Positions 1-8,918 of a stretch of DNA of 64,000 bases are shown here, in pieces (within the stretch, counting starts at the first letter, position 1; every line of letters starts with the position of its first letter). The translations under genes and the position numbers were made by a program. Origin of the DNA: Microbacterium arabinogalactanolyticum (lineage in GTDB: Bacteria; Actinomycetota; Actinomycetes; Actinomycetales; Microbacteriaceae); contig NZ_BRZC01000004.1 in NCBI RefSeq assembly GCF_030268005.1, forward strand, positions 808,926 through 872,925, in the 5' to 3' direction. Below the pieces are notes generated by a model. That model saw only the letters and a program-made list of their open reading frames with translations. It did no database searches and was not told the origin of the DNA.

Positions 1-1008
1 CCGGCCGACCTCGCCGTCGGCGATCACGTGGTCGCCGCGGTGAAGGCGGACTACTTCGTCAAGGGCGGGGATTTCAGCTTCATCGTCTCGGCCATGAAGC
101 ACGTCGGCCTGGGCGACCAGCTGGAGCGGCTCGAGAAGCTTCGTGCGCAGCTGCGTCAGGAGGGACTGTTCGACGCGAGCCGCAAGAAGGACCTTCCGTT
201 CCTGCCGCACTGCATCGGCCTGATCACCGGCGAGAAGTCGGATGCGGAGAAGGACGTGCTGCGCAACGCCGAGCTGCGCTGGCCTCAGGTGCATTTCCGC
301 ACCGCGCACGTGGCCGTGCAGGGCGACCGCAGCGTGCCCGAGGTGCTCGCCGCGCTCAAGCGACTGGACGACGACCCCGAGGTCGATGTGATCATCATCG
401 CGCGCGGCGGCGGTGACCCGCAGACGCTGCTCGGCTTCAGCGACGAACGACTCGTGCGCGCCGTGGCCGCAGCATCCACCCCGGTCGTCAGCGCGATCGG
501 ACACGAGAACGATCACCCCCTGCTCGACGACGTCGCCGACCTGCGGGCCTCGACTCCGACGGATGCCGCGAAGCGCGTCGTCCCGGACGTGGGCGAGCAG
601 CGCGCATTGATCGCCCAGCTGCGCGCCCGCGCCACCAGCCGTCTCACTCAGCGGATCTCGCATGACATCGCCCAGCTCGAGCAGCTCCGCTCGCGCCCCG
701 TGCTGCGCACGCCCGATCCGATCATCGACGACCGCGCCCAGGAGGTGTGGCTGCTGGCATCCCGCGGCCGCGACACCCTCACCCGGCGCCTGGACACCGC
801 CCAGCGCACCACCGCCGAGCTGCGTGCATCGCTGCGGGCCCTCTCCCCCGCGGCGACGCTGGCTCGCGGCTACGGGATCGTGCACCTCGACGACGGGCGC
901 ATCGTGCGCGACGCCGCGGATGCCCCGGCCGGCACGCCGCTGACGGTGACCGTCGACCGCGGCTCGCTGCGCGCCCGCTCCGAGGGCGAGATCCCCGAGG
1001 CAGGCTGA
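1..1008 (+). CDS. xseA: Exodeoxyribonuclease VII large subunit, 5' end outside window
   Basis: Large (catalytic) subunit of exonuclease VII, which degrades single-stranded DNA to oligonucleotides together with XseB. The frame is open from base 1 with no plausible start, so about 80-90 N-terminal residues (most of the OB-fold) lie upstream; 335 residues are visible. Seen here: the family's IGLITG strand, the glycine-rich IIIARGGGDP turn, and the GHENDHPLLDDVADLRAST block that corresponds to the conserved GHExD active-site region followed by the AD-R-STPT helix. The C-terminal third is a charged, helical coiled-coil region that binds the small subunit. xseB follows on the same strand but about 270 bases away, with a long palindrome between them, so co-transcription is not certain. 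Confidence 0.95.
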   Translation, partial: PADLAVGDHVVAAVKADYFVKGGDFSFIVSAMKHVGLGDQLERLEKLRAQLRQEGLFDASRKKDLPFLPHCIGLITGEKSDAEKDVLRNAELRWPQVHFRTAHVAVQGDRSVPEVLAALKRLDDDPEVDVIIIARGGGDPQTLLGFSDERLVRAVAAASTPVVSAIGHENDHPLLDDVADLRASTPTDAAKRVVPDVGEQRALIAQLRARATSRLTQRISHDIAQLEQLRSRPVLRTPDPIIDDRAQEVWLLASRGRDTLTRRLDTAQRTTAELRASLRALSPAATLARGYGIVHLDDGRIVRDAADAPAGTPLTVTVDRGSLRARSEGEIPEAG

Positions 1009-1077
1009 CCGCACGCGCCTCCGCGGTGTTCGTCCGCCGGTGTCCGTGCATCCCGGTGTTCACCCACGCCGGTGTCT

Positions 1078-1124
1078 GTACACCCCGGCATCCGTACACC
1101 CGGCATCCGTCCCACCCGGCATGC
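1078..1124. repeat. Degenerate tandem repeat, about 15-16 bp unit
   Basis: Three adjacent copies of a unit close to GTACACCCGGCATCC (1078-1093, 1094-1108, 1109-1124), with a more decayed GTGTTCACCC stretch just before. The array lies in the xseA-xseB gap. No start codon with a good ribosome site frames it as a peptide. It is probably replication-slippage DNA; no function can be read from it. Confidence 0.6.
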
Positions 1125-1148
1125 GCCCGCATCCGGCCGTGCCACTCC

Positions 1149-1215
1149 GGGGGCCGACACGCCAGATTACGGACGTTTTCGCGGGAAGCGTCCGTGATGT
1201 GGCGTGTCGGCCCCC
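1149..1215. repeat. 67-nt palindromic element, family 1, copy A
   Basis: Perfect 16-bp outer arms GGGGGCCGACACGCCA (1149-1164) and its complement (1200-1215). After one G:G mismatch the inner arms 1166-1175 and 1189-1198 continue the stem with one G:T wobble, and the apex can also pair with G:U wobbles down to a GCG loop, so the whole 67 nt can fold as one hairpin. It lies between xseA and xseB. A second copy of the same length lies at 35479-35545, in the opposite orientation as judged by an 11-bp flank (CGGCACAGATC) outside one arm. No T-run follows, but it could act as a terminator. Confidence 0.85.
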
Positions 1216-1276
1216 CGATCTGTGCCGCCGCCCCGCCCGGACGGGGCGTCCGTGACACGCCGGTAGGATGGATGTC

Positions 1277-1507
1277 GTGACTGCGTCCAACGACTCCCCC
1301 GTCGAATCGCTGTCGTTCGAGGCCGCGCGCGACGAACTCGTGCGTGTCGTCGCCGAACTCGAACAGGGATCCCCCACTCTCGAGCACTCCCTCGCCCTCT
1401 GGGAGCGGGGTGAGGCGCTGGCCGCCCGTTGCGAGGAGTGGCTGCTGGGCGCGAAGCGCCGTCTCGAGGCCGCCCGCGACGCGGCATCCGCCGGAGAAGA
1501 GGCATGA
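1277..1507 (+). CDS. xseB: Exodeoxyribonuclease VII small subunit
   Basis: Small subunit of exonuclease VII, a short helical hairpin protein that binds the XseA coiled coil. The 76 residues contain the family pattern [20 protein letters not shown], then the [11 protein letters not shown] helix and [11 protein letters not shown], as in typical 70-85 aa XseB proteins. I chose GTG 1277 because a TAGGAT -10-like box (1264-1269) sits 7 nt upstream, a leaderless arrangement repeated across the window; the in-frame ATG at 1268 would overlap that box and has no ribosome site. The stop overlaps the start of the next gene (ATGA), suggesting translational coupling with the DUF4245 gene. Confidence 0.9.
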   Translation: MTASNDSPVESLSFEAARDELVRVVAELEQGSPTLEHSLALWERGEALAARCEEWLLGAKRRLEAARDAASAGEEA

Positions 1508-2145
1508 GCCGCAAGCCGGGGATCGTCGCCGAGCTCGGCCGCCCGGAGACTCCGCAGGAGACAGCCGACCGCAAGGCGGAGTCGAGCCGCGTCTACCGGT
1601 CCAGCCAGACCTTCCGCAACCTCATCGCCGCGCTGATCATCACCGTCGCCGTCGTCGCGGTGATCGTGTTCGCCGTCCCCCGTGGCGAGCCCACCGCGCG
1701 CCCGACCATCGATGTCGCCAAGATCGCGGCCGACGTCTCGTCGACCTCGGATCGCCCGGTGATCGTGCCCGAGCTGGGCGACTTCTGGCGAGTGAACGCC
1801 GCAGGACTGGACGGCGGCGCCACCAAGGTGTGGAGCATCACCCTCGCCCCCGCGGGCGAGCGCGAGCGCGGCTTCATCAAGCTCGCGCAGGCGTTCGACG
1901 CCGACGTGAAGTGGGCCCCGCAGGTCACCGGGGGCATGGCACCGACCGGCACTGAGCAGATCGACGGCGTGACCTGGGACGTGTTCGATCTGAACGATCG
2001 CGGCACGGCCAACGTCACCTACGCGCTCGGCACCCAGGCCGGCCGCGACTACGTGCTGCTCTACGGCTCCCGCTCCGCGGACTCCACCAAGAAGCTTGCT
2101 GAATCACTCACCTCGCAGTTGAGCGACCTGAAGGAGGCCGGATGA
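1504..2145 (+). CDS. DUF4245 family single-pass membrane protein
   Basis: Function unknown; matches the actinobacterial DUF4245 pattern. The 213 residues comprise a basic cytoplasmic N-terminus, one transmembrane helix at about residues 37-58, and an extracytoplasmic domain. The domain contains the typical stretch around [13 protein letters not shown] and ends with [15 protein letters not shown]. The ATG overlaps the xseB stop (ATGA), and its own stop overlaps the next ATG, so xseB, this gene, the carbonic anhydrase gene and fumC look like one tightly coupled unit. The xseB-DUF4245-fumC neighbourhood is, to my knowledge, common in related actinomycetes. No catalytic motif is visible. Confidence 0.85.
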   Translation: MSRKPGIVAELGRPETPQETADRKAESSRVYRSSQTFRNLIAALIITVAVVAVIVFAVPRGEPTARPTIDVAKIAADVSSTSDRPVIVPELGDFWRVNAAGLDGGATKVWSITLAPAGERERGFIKLAQAFDADVKWAPQVTGGMAPTGTEQIDGVTWDVFDLNDRGTANVTYALGTQAGRDYVLLYGSRSADSTKKLAESLTSQLSDLKEAG

Positions 2146-2813
2146 CCACGACACTCACCCCCGCTGAGGCCTGGACGAAGCTGATCGAGGGCAACAGGCG
2201 ATTCGTCGCCGGCATCTCCGAGCACCCCAACCAGGATGCCCACCGCCGGGCCGAGATCGCGGGCGGACAGAACCCGTTCGCCACCTTCCTGGGCTGCTCC
2301 GACTCACGCGTCGCCGCGGAGACCCTCTTCGACGTCGGCCTGGGCGATCTGTTCACCACCCGCAACGCCGGCCAGATGGTGACGGACTCGGCAGTGGCGA
2401 GCATCGAGTTCGCCGTCGCGATGCTCGACGTCCCGCTGCTGGTCGTGCTCGCTCACGACTCCTGCGGCGCGGTCGCCGCCGCCGTGCGCGGCACGGCGAT
2501 CGATGCGGAACCGATCCCGCCGAAGATCTGGAAGCTCATCGCCCCGATCGTCCCCGCCGCACGTCGCGTGCTGAAGGAGAGCGGCGGCACGACCGTCGAG
2601 GACATCGACCCCGAAGAGGTCGGGCGCGAGCACCTGCGCGGCACCATCCTGGGCCTGCTGGAGTCGTCCGAGATCATCAGCGACGCCGTCGCCGAGGGTC
2701 GTCTGGCCATCGTGGGCGCCAAGTACCGCCTCACCGACGGCAGCGCCGTCCCCATCGCACAGGTCGGCCTCGCCGACTCCGACATCCCCTCACTCTCGAA
2801 GGAGCAGAAGTGA
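2142..2813 (+). CDS. Beta-class carbonic anhydrase
   Basis: Zinc enzyme interconverting CO2 and bicarbonate, cytoplasmic. The 223 residues show the beta-class ligands: C52 with the D54/R56 dyad in GCSDSR, and H105 and C108 in AHDSCGA. The TTRNAG segment at about 72-77 is also a family hallmark. Length is usual for the family. It overlaps the DUF4245 stop by 4 bases and its own stop overlaps the fumC GTG. Bicarbonate supply next to a citrate-cycle enzyme is a sensible pairing, and a bicarbonate-using ppc lies elsewhere in the window. A separate gamma-type protein is encoded at 43.9-44.5 kb. Confidence 0.93.
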   Translation: MTTTLTPAEAWTKLIEGNRRFVAGISEHPNQDAHRRAEIAGGQNPFATFLGCSDSRVAAETLFDVGLGDLFTTRNAGQMVTDSAVASIEFAVAMLDVPLLVVLAHDSCGAVAAAVRGTAIDAEPIPPKIWKLIAPIVPAARRVLKESGGTTVEDIDPEEVGREHLRGTILGLLESSEIISDAVAEGRLAIVGAKYRLTDGSAVPIAQVGLADSDIPSLSKEQK

Positions 2814-4204
2814 CTGAGACCGAATACCGCATCGAGCACGACACCATGGGTGAAGTGCGTGTCCCCGTGAACGCGCTGTACAGCGCGCAGACGCAGCGCG
2901 CCGTCGAGAACTTCCCGATCTCGGGCAAGGGCCTCGAGCCTGCGCAGATCGCCGCGCTGGCTCGCATCAAGAAGGCCGCCGCGCTCGCGAACAAGGACCT
3001 CGGCACCCTGGACGGCGCCATCGCCGACGCGATCGCCCAGGCCGCCGACGAAGTCGCCACCGGTGCCCACGACGGCGAGTTCCCGATCGACACGTACCAG
3101 ACCGGTTCCGGCACCTCGTCGAACATGAACATGAACGAGGTGCTCGCCACGCTCGCCTCGCGGATCCTCGGCTCCGCGGTGCACCCGAACGACCACGTGA
3201 ACGCGTCGCAGTCGTCGAACGACGTGTTCCCGACCTCCGTGCACGTCGCCGTCACCCAGGCGCTGATCGACGACCTCATCCCGGCTCTCGACCACCTCGC
3301 CGTCGCTTTCGAGGCGAAGGCGGATGCCTGGAAGAGCGTCGTCAAGTCGGGCCGCACCCACCTGATGGACGCCACCCCGGTCACCCTCGGCCAGGAGTTC
3401 GGCGGCTACGCCCGCCAGATGCGCCTCGGCATCGAGCGCGTGCAGGCCGCCCTTCCCCGCGTCGCCGAGGTCCCGCTCGGCGGCACCGCTGTCGGCACCG
3501 GCATCAACACCCCGCTGGGCTTCCCGCAGAAGGTCATCGAGCTGCTCGCCGCCGAGACCGAGCTGCCCATCACCGAGGCCAAGGACCACTTCGAGGCCCA
3601 GGCCAACCGCGACGGCCTGGTCGAGGCATCCGGCGCCCTGCGCACCATCGCCGTGTCGCTGACCAAGATCAACAATGACCTGCGCTGGATGGGCTCGGGC
3701 CCCAACACCGGCCTCGCCGAGATCCATCTGCCCGACCTGCAGCCGGGTTCGTCGATCATGCCGGGCAAGGTCAACCCGGTCATCCCCGAGGCCGTGCTGA
3801 TGGTGTGCGCCCGCGTCATCGGCAACGACGCCACGATCGCCTGGGGCGGCGCATCCGGCGCCTTCGAGCTGAACGTCGCCATCCCCGTGATGGGCACCGC
3901 TCTGCTCGAGTCGATCCGCCTGCTGGCGAACGCCACCCGCGTGCTGGCCGACAAGACCGTCGACGGCCTGCAGGCCAACGTCGAGCGCGCCGCGGCCCTG
4001 GCCGGCATGAGCCCGTCGACGGTGACCCCGCTGAACAAGATCATCGGCTACGAGGCGGCGGCCAAGATCGCCAAGCACGCCGTCGCCAAGGGCATCACGG
4101 TGCGCGACGCCGTGATCGACCTCGGCTACGTCGAGCGCGGCGAGATCACCCTCGAGGTGCTCGACCAGAAGCTCGACCTGCTGAGCATGACCCACGCGGG
4201 CTGA
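2810..4204 (+). CDS. fumC: Class II fumarate hydratase
   Basis: Hydrates fumarate to malate in the citrate cycle; iron-free homotetramer. The 464 residues match the usual FumC length. The superfamily signature [12 protein letters not shown] sits near residues 312-323 and carries the catalytic serine loop. [13 protein letters not shown] (around 100) and [18 protein letters not shown] (around 183) provide the other two conserved active-site regions. GTG start, with AAGGAG 5 nt upstream inside the preceding gene, and a GTGA overlap with its stop. It is the last gene of the xseB cluster; a palindromic repeat follows and may end transcription. Confidence 0.97.
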   Translation: MTETEYRIEHDTMGEVRVPVNALYSAQTQRAVENFPISGKGLEPAQIAALARIKKAAALANKDLGTLDGAIADAIAQAADEVATGAHDGEFPIDTYQTGSGTSSNMNMNEVLATLASRILGSAVHPNDHVNASQSSNDVFPTSVHVAVTQALIDDLIPALDHLAVAFEAKADAWKSVVKSGRTHLMDATPVTLGQEFGGYARQMRLGIERVQAALPRVAEVPLGGTAVGTGINTPLGFPQKVIELLAAETELPITEAKDHFEAQANRDGLVEASGALRTIAVSLTKINNDLRWMGSGPNTGLAEIHLPDLQPGSSIMPGKVNPVIPEAVLMVCARVIGNDATIAWGGASGAFELNVAIPVMGTALLESIRLLANATRVLADKTVDGLQANVERAAALAGMSPSTVTPLNKIIGYEAAAKIAKHAVAKGITVRDAVIDLGYVERGEITLEVLDQKLDLLSMTHAG

Positions 4205-4235
4205 CGCCCGCGTCGTCCCGTCCCGATCGGCTGCG

Positions 4236-4289
4236 CCCGTCCCGATCTGCTGACATTCTCCGCGAGATCATCAGCAGATCGGGACCGGG
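4236..4289. repeat. Palindromic element, family 2, copy A
   Basis: Perfect 15-bp arms GTCCCGATCTGCTGA (4239-4253) and complement (4271-4285), extended by a CCCG/CGGG pair outside a one-base bulge. The 21-nt core between the CTGCT arms begins GACATTCTCC. It lies between fumC and the DUF559-type gene. Its partner at 5250-5298 lies on the other side of that gene. Confidence 0.85.
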
Positions 4290-4402
4290 TCCGCTGACGG
4301 GGCGGGACGTTTCCTCTCCACAATCGCTCACGACGGCCGATCATCCACAGGGAATGCGTTCAGGGACCATCGAATGCTGCGGCCTCGGCCACACTCTGTG
4401 GC

Positions 4403-5233
4403 ATGCTCTCCGCATCCGAAACCGTCCGACGCCTGGGCGGCATCGCCTCTGGCAGACACCTGCAGTCGCTGGGATTCACCCGACGTACGCTCTCCCGCTG
4501 CGTGCAGCGCGGGGAGATCGAGCGCCTTCGTGACGGCGTCTTCGCGGTCGGCCCGTTGCGTGACGATGTCCGGGCTGCGGCCGCGCACGGCGGCGCGCTG
4601 ACCTGCGCGAGCGTGCTGCGAATGCTGGGCGTCTGGATCCTCGACGCCGACGATGCACCACACGTGTGGCTCGGCGCCGACAGGCACGCCCACACTCACA
4701 ACGGATGCTCGTGCGTGTCGCACTACTACCGGGGACGGCCCCCGCTCGGGCGCACGAACGTCGAGACTGCTCTCCTCCACTTCCGCCGCTGCGGTGGGGA
4801 CGAGGCGTTCTTCGCCGCATTCGAGTCAGCCTGGCGCAAGGGTCTGCTCACGAGAGGTGGTCGGTCACGCATCCGTTCGGGCCTTCCTGCGTCCTCCCGT
4901 TGGCTCGTCGACATCGCGCGAGGGGATGCCGACAGCGGCCTGGAGTCCCTGCTCCGATTGCGGCTGCACATCCTCGGGCTGCGGCTCGAGTGCCAGATCA
5001 CGATCACCGGAGTCGGCAAGGTCGACTTCGTGGTCGATGGCCGGCTGATCCTCGAGGCTGATGGCAAGGACAACCACGACGGTGAATCCATGCGGCACAA
5101 GGACCTGGTGCGCGATGCGGCGGCATCCCGCCTCGGGTACGAGACGCTGCGTTTCGACTACGCGCAGATCGTCCACGACTGGCCGACGGTCCAAGCAGCT
5201 ATCCTCGCCGCCGTCCGGCGCGTCCGCGGCTGA
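4403..5233 (+). CDS. AbiEi-like N-terminus with C-terminal DUF559 nuclease-fold domain
   Basis: 276 residues in two parts. Residues 1-60 resemble the winged-helix domain of type IV antitoxins (AbiEi): 'LGGIASGRHLQSLGFTR' followed by an RGEIERLRDGVFAV strand. Residues 175-276 resemble DUF559 (Vsr/PD-(D/E)XK-like fold): SGLESLLRLRL, GKVDFVVDG and LILEADGKDNH supply the expected E, D and ExD-K pattern. Such proteins are widespread in actinomycetes without known function; a DNA-binding/nuclease or defence-associated role is inference. No toxin partner is adjacent. It stands alone between two copies of the same palindrome, which could have moved or framed it. The start ATG has no clear ribosome site; a weak CACACT box lies 7 nt upstream. 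Confidence 0.75.
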   Translation: MLSASETVRRLGGIASGRHLQSLGFTRRTLSRCVQRGEIERLRDGVFAVGPLRDDVRAAAAHGGALTCASVLRMLGVWILDADDAPHVWLGADRHAHTHNGCSCVSHYYRGRPPLGRTNVETALLHFRRCGGDEAFFAAFESAWRKGLLTRGGRSRIRSGLPASSRWLVDIARGDADSGLESLLRLRLHILGLRLECQITITGVGKVDFVVDGRLILEADGKDNHDGESMRHKDLVRDAAASRLGYETLRFDYAQIVHDWPTVQAAILAAVRRVRG

Positions 5234-5249
5234 CCCGATTCACGGACGT

Positions 5250-5298
5250 TGTCCCGATCTGCTGACGTTCTGGACGGATTCGTCAGCAGATCGGGACA
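5250..5298. repeat. Palindromic element, family 2, copy B
   Basis: Perfect 17-bp arms GTCCCGATCTGCTGACG (5251-5267) and complement (5281-5297), plus an outer T:A pair. It is the same length (47 nt between arm ends) as copy A at 4239-4285 and about 83% identical. The core GACGTT-N5-CGGATTCGTC also appears inside family 1 copy B at 35502-35522. Confidence 0.88.
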
Positions 5299-5300
5299 CC

Positions 5301-5333
5301 TTCGGCGGATCGGGACGCGCCCGATCCGCCGAA
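5301..5333. terminator. Bidirectional hairpin between convergent genes
   Basis: Perfect 14-bp stem TTCGGCGGATCGGG (5301-5314) / complement (5320-5333) with a 5-nt loop ACGCG. It lies just 3' of the DUF559-type gene and of the PhoH gene, which converge here. No U-tract, which is usual for GC-rich actinomycetes. Confidence 0.75.
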
Positions 5334-5343
5334 GCGAATGACG

Positions 5344-6708
5344 TCAGCTGAGCTCTCCGCCCTCCAGCAGCTCCGTGACCAGCGCCGCGATCGCGGAGCG
5401 CTCCGACCGGGTGAGGGTGACGTGCCCGAACAGGTCGTGCCCCTTGAGCGTCTCGATCACACTCGCGATGCCGTCGTGCCGGCCGACCCGCAGATTGTCG
5501 CGCTGTCCCACGTCGTGCGTGAGGATGACACGCGAGTTCTGCCCCATCCGGCTGAGCACCGTCAGCAGCACGTTGCGCTCCAGCGACTGCGCCTCGTCGA
5601 CGATCACGAAGGCGTCGTGCAGCGAGCGGCCCCGGATGTGCGTGAGTGGCAGCACCTCCAGCATCCCCCGCTCCACCACCTCGTCGAGGACGTTGCCCGA
5701 GACGACGGAGCCGAGGGTGTCGTACACCGCCTGGCCCCACGGGTTCATCTTCTCCTCGCGGTCACCCGGGAGGTAGCCGAGCTCCTGCCCGCCGACCGCG
5801 AACAGGGGCCGGAACACGATGATCTTCTTCTGCTGCTGCCGTTCCAGCACGGCCTCCAGGCCCGCGCACAGCGCCAGTGCCGACTTGCCGGTGCCGGCTC
5901 GCCCGCCGAGCGAGACGATCCCGACCTCGGGGTCGAGCAGCAGGTCGATCGCGATGCGCTGCTCGGCCGATCGCCCGTGCAGTCCGAACACCTCGCGGTC
6001 GCCCCGCACCAGGCGGTACTCCCCGTCGCCGGTGACCCGGCCGAGAGCCGAGCCGCGCTCGGAGTGGATGATCAGGCCCGTGTTGACCGGCACACCGCGC
6101 ACCTGCTCGCTCAGGCCGACCTCGCTCTCGTAGAGGTCGCTCATCTCGTCGCCGGAGAGGTCGAGCGGCGCGATGCCGGTCCAACCCGAATCGATGGCCT
6201 GCTCGGCGAGGTACTCCTCGGCCTGCAGGCCGAGGGATGCCGCCTTGACGCGCATCGGCAGGTCCTTGGAGACGATCGTGACGGCCTGCCCGTCCTGCGC
6301 GAGCTGCGCGGCCGTGGCGAGGATGCGGCTGTCGTTGTCGCTCAGCCGGATGCCGGCGGGCAGGATCGACAGGTCGGCGCTGCCGAGCTCGACGCGCAGC
6401 GTGCCGCCCTCGCCGACTTCGACCGGAAAGTCCAGCCGCCCGTGCTCGACCCGGAGCTCGTCGAGATGCCGCAGAGCGCGACGCGCGAAGTAGCCGAGCT
6501 CGGGGTCGTGGCGCTTCGCCTCGAGCTCCGAGATCACCACGACCGGCAGGACGATCGAGTGCTCCGCGAAGCGGAACAGGGCCTGCGGGTCGCTGAGCAG
6601 CACCGATGTGTCGAGCACATAGGTGCGAAGAGCCGTGTCATCGTGTGACACGGCTCCGGTTGCGACGGCCTTGCGGGTGGACTGCTGCTGCGCTGAACGT
6701 GTGGTCAC
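5344..6708 (-). CDS. PhoH family ATPase with N-terminal PIN domain
   Basis: 454 residues. Residues 28-165 are a PIN (ribonuclease) domain with acidic residues D33 in LDTSV, E61, D124 in LSDND and D149 in VSKD. Residues 240-450 are a PhoH-type P-loop ATPase with Walker [10 protein letters not shown] (268-276) and Walker B FVIVDEAQ (367-374). This is the PIN-PhoH architecture (PhoH2/YlaK type), linked in other bacteria to RNA helicase/ribonuclease activity; substrates here are unknown. GTG 6708 is chosen, with GGGGAG about 7 nt upstream; the frame continues further upstream without a better start. It stands alone, convergent with the gene before it. Confidence 0.92.
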   Translation of the reverse strand: MTTRSAQQQSTRKAVATGAVSHDDTALRTYVLDTSVLLSDPQALFRFAEHSIVLPVVVISELEAKRHDPELGYFARRALRHLDELRVEHGRLDFPVEVGEGGTLRVELGSADLSILPAGIRLSDNDSRILATAAQLAQDGQAVTIVSKDLPMRVKAASLGLQAEEYLAEQAIDSGWTGIAPLDLSGDEMSDLYESEVGLSEQVRGVPVNTGLIIHSERGSALGRVTGDGEYRLVRGDREVFGLHGRSAEQRIAIDLLLDPEVGIVSLGGRAGTGKSALALCAGLEAVLERQQQKKIIVFRPLFAVGGQELGYLPGDREEKMNPWGQAVYDTLGSVVSGNVLDEVVERGMLEVLPLTHIRGRSLHDAFVIVDEAQSLERNVLLTVLSRMGQNSRVILTHDVGQRDNLRVGRHDGIASVIETLKGHDLFGHVTLTRSERSAIAALVTELLEGGELS

Positions 6709-6869
6709 GATCCACTCCCCTACCCGGGATGATCCCGGCTCTGCAGCGAGTCGACCAGGGGGCCACGAGTCGCGATCCTGGAGGCCGACTCGATCGGGCA
6801 CGGTGTCCGATGCCTAGAAGGTACGACCCGCTCGGTCCTACGCCGCGAACGACGCGCGGGCGTGTCGTG

Positions 6870-8000
6870 TTAAGAGGTGATGAACGTCCGGTTTCCGGAT
6901 GCCGTGAGCGCGTCGTCCAGCATCCGCAGCGTCTCCGCACCGGTGCCGGCGTGCGCGGCGACGCGCACGGCCCCGCCGCGCACGGTGACGGCGAGCCCGG
7001 CGTCACCGAGGGCCCGGCCCAGCCCCTCCGCATCGTCGGGGACGAGGGAGACGATCCCGCCGCGCCGCGCCGGATCGGACGGCGTCGCCGACCGGATGCC
7101 GTGGCGCTCCGCGATCGCGAGGATCTCGTCGACATTGCGCTGCACGGCCTTCGCGATCGCCGAGACGCCCACGTCGCGCATCTCGTCCAGCGCGGCCGCG
7201 AGCCGCACCGCGGCGAGGTGGTCGGGCACGCTGGCGCTGAAGGCACGGGCAGCGGATGCCGGCGGAGGCACGGCCCCGGAGAACGGCCCGTCGGCATCGA
7301 TGCCGGTGATCCCGCTGAGCACCGGACGGAGGCGCTCCACGGCGCGGTCGGAGAAGCGCGCGAAGCCGGTGCCCCGCCCCGACCTCAGCCACTTGTACCC
7401 GTGCCCGGCCACCACGTCGGCGGCGCTCCAGTCCTCGTCGACGACGCCGAACGACTGGACCGCGTCGACGATGAGCAGCCGATCGGGGCCGATCAGCTCT
7501 CGCAGCGCCGCCAGATCCGCGCGATAGCCGGTGCGGTAGTCGACATGGCTGACCGCCACGGCCGTCACGTCGTCGTCGAGCGCGGTCGCGACGGCATCCG
7601 TCGTGACCCGCCCGTCGACCGGGTCGATCCAGCGCGGTGCGAGCGCACCGGACGACGCGTCGGCGGCGCGCTGCAGCGTGAGGCTGATGCTGGGGAACTC
7701 GCCGGATGCCGCGATCACCGCGCCGCTCAGCCCGTACAGGGCGTGCTGCAGGGCATCCGTCGAGCTCGGACGCAGCACGACCTCCGCCCGCTTCGCGCCG
7801 AGCATCTCCGCGACACCGGCGACGGCGCGGCCGGTGCGAGCGGTGATAGTCGCATGCTCGCGTGGACTGTATCCGCCCATCACCTCGACCGCGTCGTGCA
7901 TCGCGGATCGGACCGCCGGCGCGAGCGGGCCGAACGCCGCCCAGTTCAGGTAGCCGGTCTCCCCCGCGAACGACGCGACGTAGTCATCCAGAGCGCTCAT
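6870..8000 (-). CDS. Class V aminotransferase-fold PLP enzyme
   Basis: 376 residues of the cysteine desulfurase/isopenicillin-N epimerase group (fold type I). GHGYKWLRSGRGTGF near residue 205 gives the PLP lysine (K in GYKWL), and DAVQSFG just before it the cofactor-binding aspartate. The N-terminus GYLNWAAFGPLAP is the family's substrate loop. No IscU/SufU partner is nearby, so an iron-sulphur role is unlikely and the substrate cannot be read. ATG 8000 (MSALDDYV) is preferred over the upstream in-frame ATG at 8018 because homologues begin near 'YLNWAA'. It is downstream of uppS on the same strand with a 46-base gap. Confidence 0.85.
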   Translation of the reverse strand: MSALDDYVASFAGETGYLNWAAFGPLAPAVRSAMHDAVEVMGGYSPREHATITARTGRAVAGVAEMLGAKRAEVVLRPSSTDALQHALYGLSGAVIAASGEFPSISLTLQRAADASSGALAPRWIDPVDGRVTTDAVATALDDDVTAVAVSHVDYRTGYRADLAALRELIGPDRLLIVDAVQSFGVVDEDWSAADVVAGHGYKWLRSGRGTGFARFSDRAVERLRPVLSGITGIDADGPFSGAVPPPASAARAFSASVPDHLAAVRLAAALDEMRDVGVSAIAKAVQRNVDEILAIAERHGIRSATPSDPARRGGIVSLVPDDAEGLGRALGDAGLAVTVRGGAVRVAAHAGTGAETLRMLDDALTASGNRTFITS

Positions 8001-8046
8001 CCGTCCAGTCTCGCGCATCCGGCCGAGCTCGTCGCGCCGCGAGCTG

Positions 8047-8829
8047 TCAGCGACCGAAGCGGCGGTCGCGGTCGGCGAAGTCGCGGATGGCGCGCAGGAA
8101 GTCCACCCGCCGGAGGTCCGGGCCGAGCGCCTCGACGAAGTAGAACTCGCTGTGGGCGCTCTGCCAGAGCAGGAAGTCGCTGAGGCGCTGCTCGCCGCTG
8201 GTGCGGATCACCAGATCGGGGTCGGGCTGGCCGCCCGTGTACAGGTGCTCGCCGATCATCTCGGGGGTGAGATGGGCCGCGAGGTCCTCCAGCGTGCCGC
8301 CGGACGCGTTGTGCTTGCCGATGATGCTGCGCACCGCATCCACGATCTCGTTGCGACCGCCGTAGCCGACCGCGAGGTTCACGTGCAGCCCGGTGTGGTC
8401 GCGGGTGCGCTCCTCGGCATCCGCGAGCACGCGCGCCAGCTCCGACGGCAGGATGTCGGCCCTGCCTACATGCTGCACTCGCCAGTCGCCGTGCTTCGAC
8501 AGGGTGTCCGCGAGTTCCGCGATGATCTCGATGAGGTCGCCGATCTCCTTCGAATCCCGCTTGGTCAGGTTGTCGGCGGACAAGAGGTAGAGCGAGACCA
8601 CGTCCACGCCGAGCTCGTCGCACCAGCCGAGGAACTCCCGCATCTTCGCCGCGCCCGCGCGGTGGCCGTCGGCTGCCGACTCGTAGCCGAGCTGACGGGC
8701 CCAGCGCCGGTTGCCGTCGATCATCATCGCGACGTGGTGCGGCACGGTCGCCGGGTCGATCCGACGTCGAAGACGGTTCCCGTAGAGCCGATAGAGGGGT
8801 CCCCGCCCCGAGCTCTCGCGTGCACTCAC
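8047..8829 (-). CDS. uppS: Isoprenyl transferase (cis-prenyl diphosphate synthase)
   Basis: Condenses isopentenyl diphosphate with an allylic primer to make the (poly)prenyl diphosphate carrier for cell-wall synthesis. 260 residues, usual for actinobacterial UppS. Motif I, HHVAMMIDGNRRWA, places the catalytic aspartate at D38; the C-terminal LVIRTSGEQRLSDFLLWQSAHSE-type block (written here in part) carries the diphosphate-binding arginines. GTG 8829 lies 6 nt after TAGCGT, so the message is probably leaderless. It is divergent from trhA, whose promoter has the same arrangement. Actinomycetes may carry two such enzymes (short- and long-chain); chain length cannot be judged here. Confidence 0.95.
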   Translation of the reverse strand: MSARESSGRGPLYRLYGNRLRRRIDPATVPHHVAMMIDGNRRWARQLGYESAADGHRAGAAKMREFLGWCDELGVDVVSLYLLSADNLTKRDSKEIGDLIEIIAELADTLSKHGDWRVQHVGRADILPSELARVLADAEERTRDHTGLHVNLAVGYGGRNEIVDAVRSIIGKHNASGGTLEDLAAHLTPEMIGEHLYTGGQPDPDLVIRTSGEQRLSDFLLWQSAHSEFYFVEALGPDLRRVDFLRAIRDFADRDRRFGR

Positions 8830-8918
8830 ATCCCTACGCTACCTCCACAGGCCGGGAGGCACCGGAGTGCGCAGGTTATGTACGGCGTACGGAATGCGGC
8901 CGCGCCTAGAGTGAGCAC

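Noticed and set aside
1078..1124. CRISPR-like array
   Set aside because: Only three copies of 15-16 bp with no spacers between them, and no cas genes in the window.
2453..4195. A 580-codon minus-strand frame opposite fumC
   Set aside because: FumC is full length with all signatures on the plus strand; the antisense frame has no motif or start signal.
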